Shown: positions 32,210 to 32,366 of the stretch, piece after piece
How positions within the stretch are numbered: the first letter of the stretch is position 1
Layout of the letters: the number at the start of each line of letters is the position of its first letter
Assembly (NCBI GenBank): GCA_016869195.1
Contig: VGET01000009.1
Location: 1 to 32,366 of the forward strand
From: Alphaproteobacteria bacterium
GTDB taxonomy: Bacteria; Pseudomonadota; Alphaproteobacteria; UBA828
Length of the DNA stretch: 32,366 nt
Direction: 5' to 3'
Translations under genes and position numbers: made by a program
The notes under the pieces: model-generated
The model's input: only the letters and a program-made list of their open reading frames with translations
What the model was told of the DNA's origin: nothing
The model's database searches: none

Positions 32210-32365
32210 ATGTTTATCTGGCTTGGCCTGAAACCCGCGGTCACGGTCGCCGCGATCCGGCAGCTGCGCAAGGACCTGCTGTCATTTCGGCACAGCCACG
32301 GCGGGAAGCACCCGAGTGTGATGGGCGGCAGCCCGCGAAGATCCAGCGGGCCCACTCTCGTGGCT
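32210..32365 (+). CDS. Possible start of the iron transporter permease gene (partial at right edge)
   Basis: An open frame from ATG 32210, four bases after the fbpA stop, runs to the window edge (52 codons): MFIWLGLKPAV, then many basic residues and GGSPRRSSGPTLVA. In FbpABC operons the permease follows fbpA at once, and its N-terminus is a short basic stretch before the first membrane helix, which would begin beyond the edge. No homology can be claimed from this fragment; a later start such as ATG 32321 is possible. Confidence 0.35.
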   Translation, partial: MFIWLGLKPAVTVAAIRQLRKDLLSFRHSHGGKHPSVMGGSPRRSSGPTLVA

Positions 32366-32366
32366 C

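Noticed and set aside
1-32366. tRNA, rRNA, CRISPR arrays or phage genes
   Set aside because: No cloverleaf-like sequence, regularly spaced repeats or phage protein motifs were seen on either strand.

Overview
The window looks like chromosomal DNA from a GC-rich alphaproteobacterium. The signs are alphaproteobacterial regulators and flagellar proteins (ChpT, FliX, a FlhB-C-terminal-like protein, single-Cys DksA), a CtrA-type box, a GTTC-N7-GTTC LexA box, an imuA-imuB-dnaE2 mutasome and a two-subunit NAD-linked formate dehydrogenase. A Rhodospirillales-like lineage is my inference. No rRNA, tRNA, CRISPR array, transposase or phage gene is visible.

Left part (1-8780). A probable EAL-domain (c-di-GMP phosphodiesterase) gene runs off the left edge on the minus strand. 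A periplasmic sorbosone/glucose-dehydrogenase-like beta-propeller and an HpnL-like membrane protein follow on the plus strand. Then comes a minus-strand block: DUF3553 protein, LysR regulator, formate dehydrogenase beta (NuoE-NuoF fusion) and alpha (molybdopterin catalytic subunit). The LysR protein probably regulates the dehydrogenase.

Flagellar/chemotaxis block (8945-16751). chpT, cheA, fliF, flgJ, flgI, fliX, dksA, fliP, fliO, a small coiled-coil protein, flhX-like, an SRPBCC gene and csrA. Regulatory sites fit a CtrA/sigma-54 flagellar hierarchy: a perfect TTAA-N7-TTAA upstream of flhX-fliO-fliP and a near-consensus sigma-54 promoter upstream of flgI. Much of the block is damaged. chpT is out of frame exactly at its phospho-accepting His. 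cheA and fliF are cut and joined tail to tail within about 20 bases. flgJ and fliP lack their 3' ends. Either the flagellar system is decaying or this part of the assembly is faulty. The surviving CheA fragment has an Hpt domain followed in frame by a truncated-hemoglobin-like segment, a possible heme-sensing CheA.

SOS mutasome block (16842-23525). imuA and imuB sit behind a promoter overlapped by a LexA box. A vapBC/fitAB-like toxin-antitoxin pair with its own palindromic operator lies between imuB and dnaE2. DnaE2 is about 90 residues longer than usual because two inverted REP-like doublets are inserted in frame in its C-terminal third. Related repeat families flank ridA and follow the 2-hydroxyacid dehydrogenase gene.

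Right part (23659-32366). Scattered metabolic genes: RidA family, amidohydrolase, DUF1636 metal-binding protein, D-2-hydroxyacid dehydrogenase, acyl-CoA ligase, an alpha/beta hydrolase plus FAH-family pair, and an iron(III)-binding periplasmic protein behind a Fur-like palindrome, with the start of what may be its permease at the right edge.
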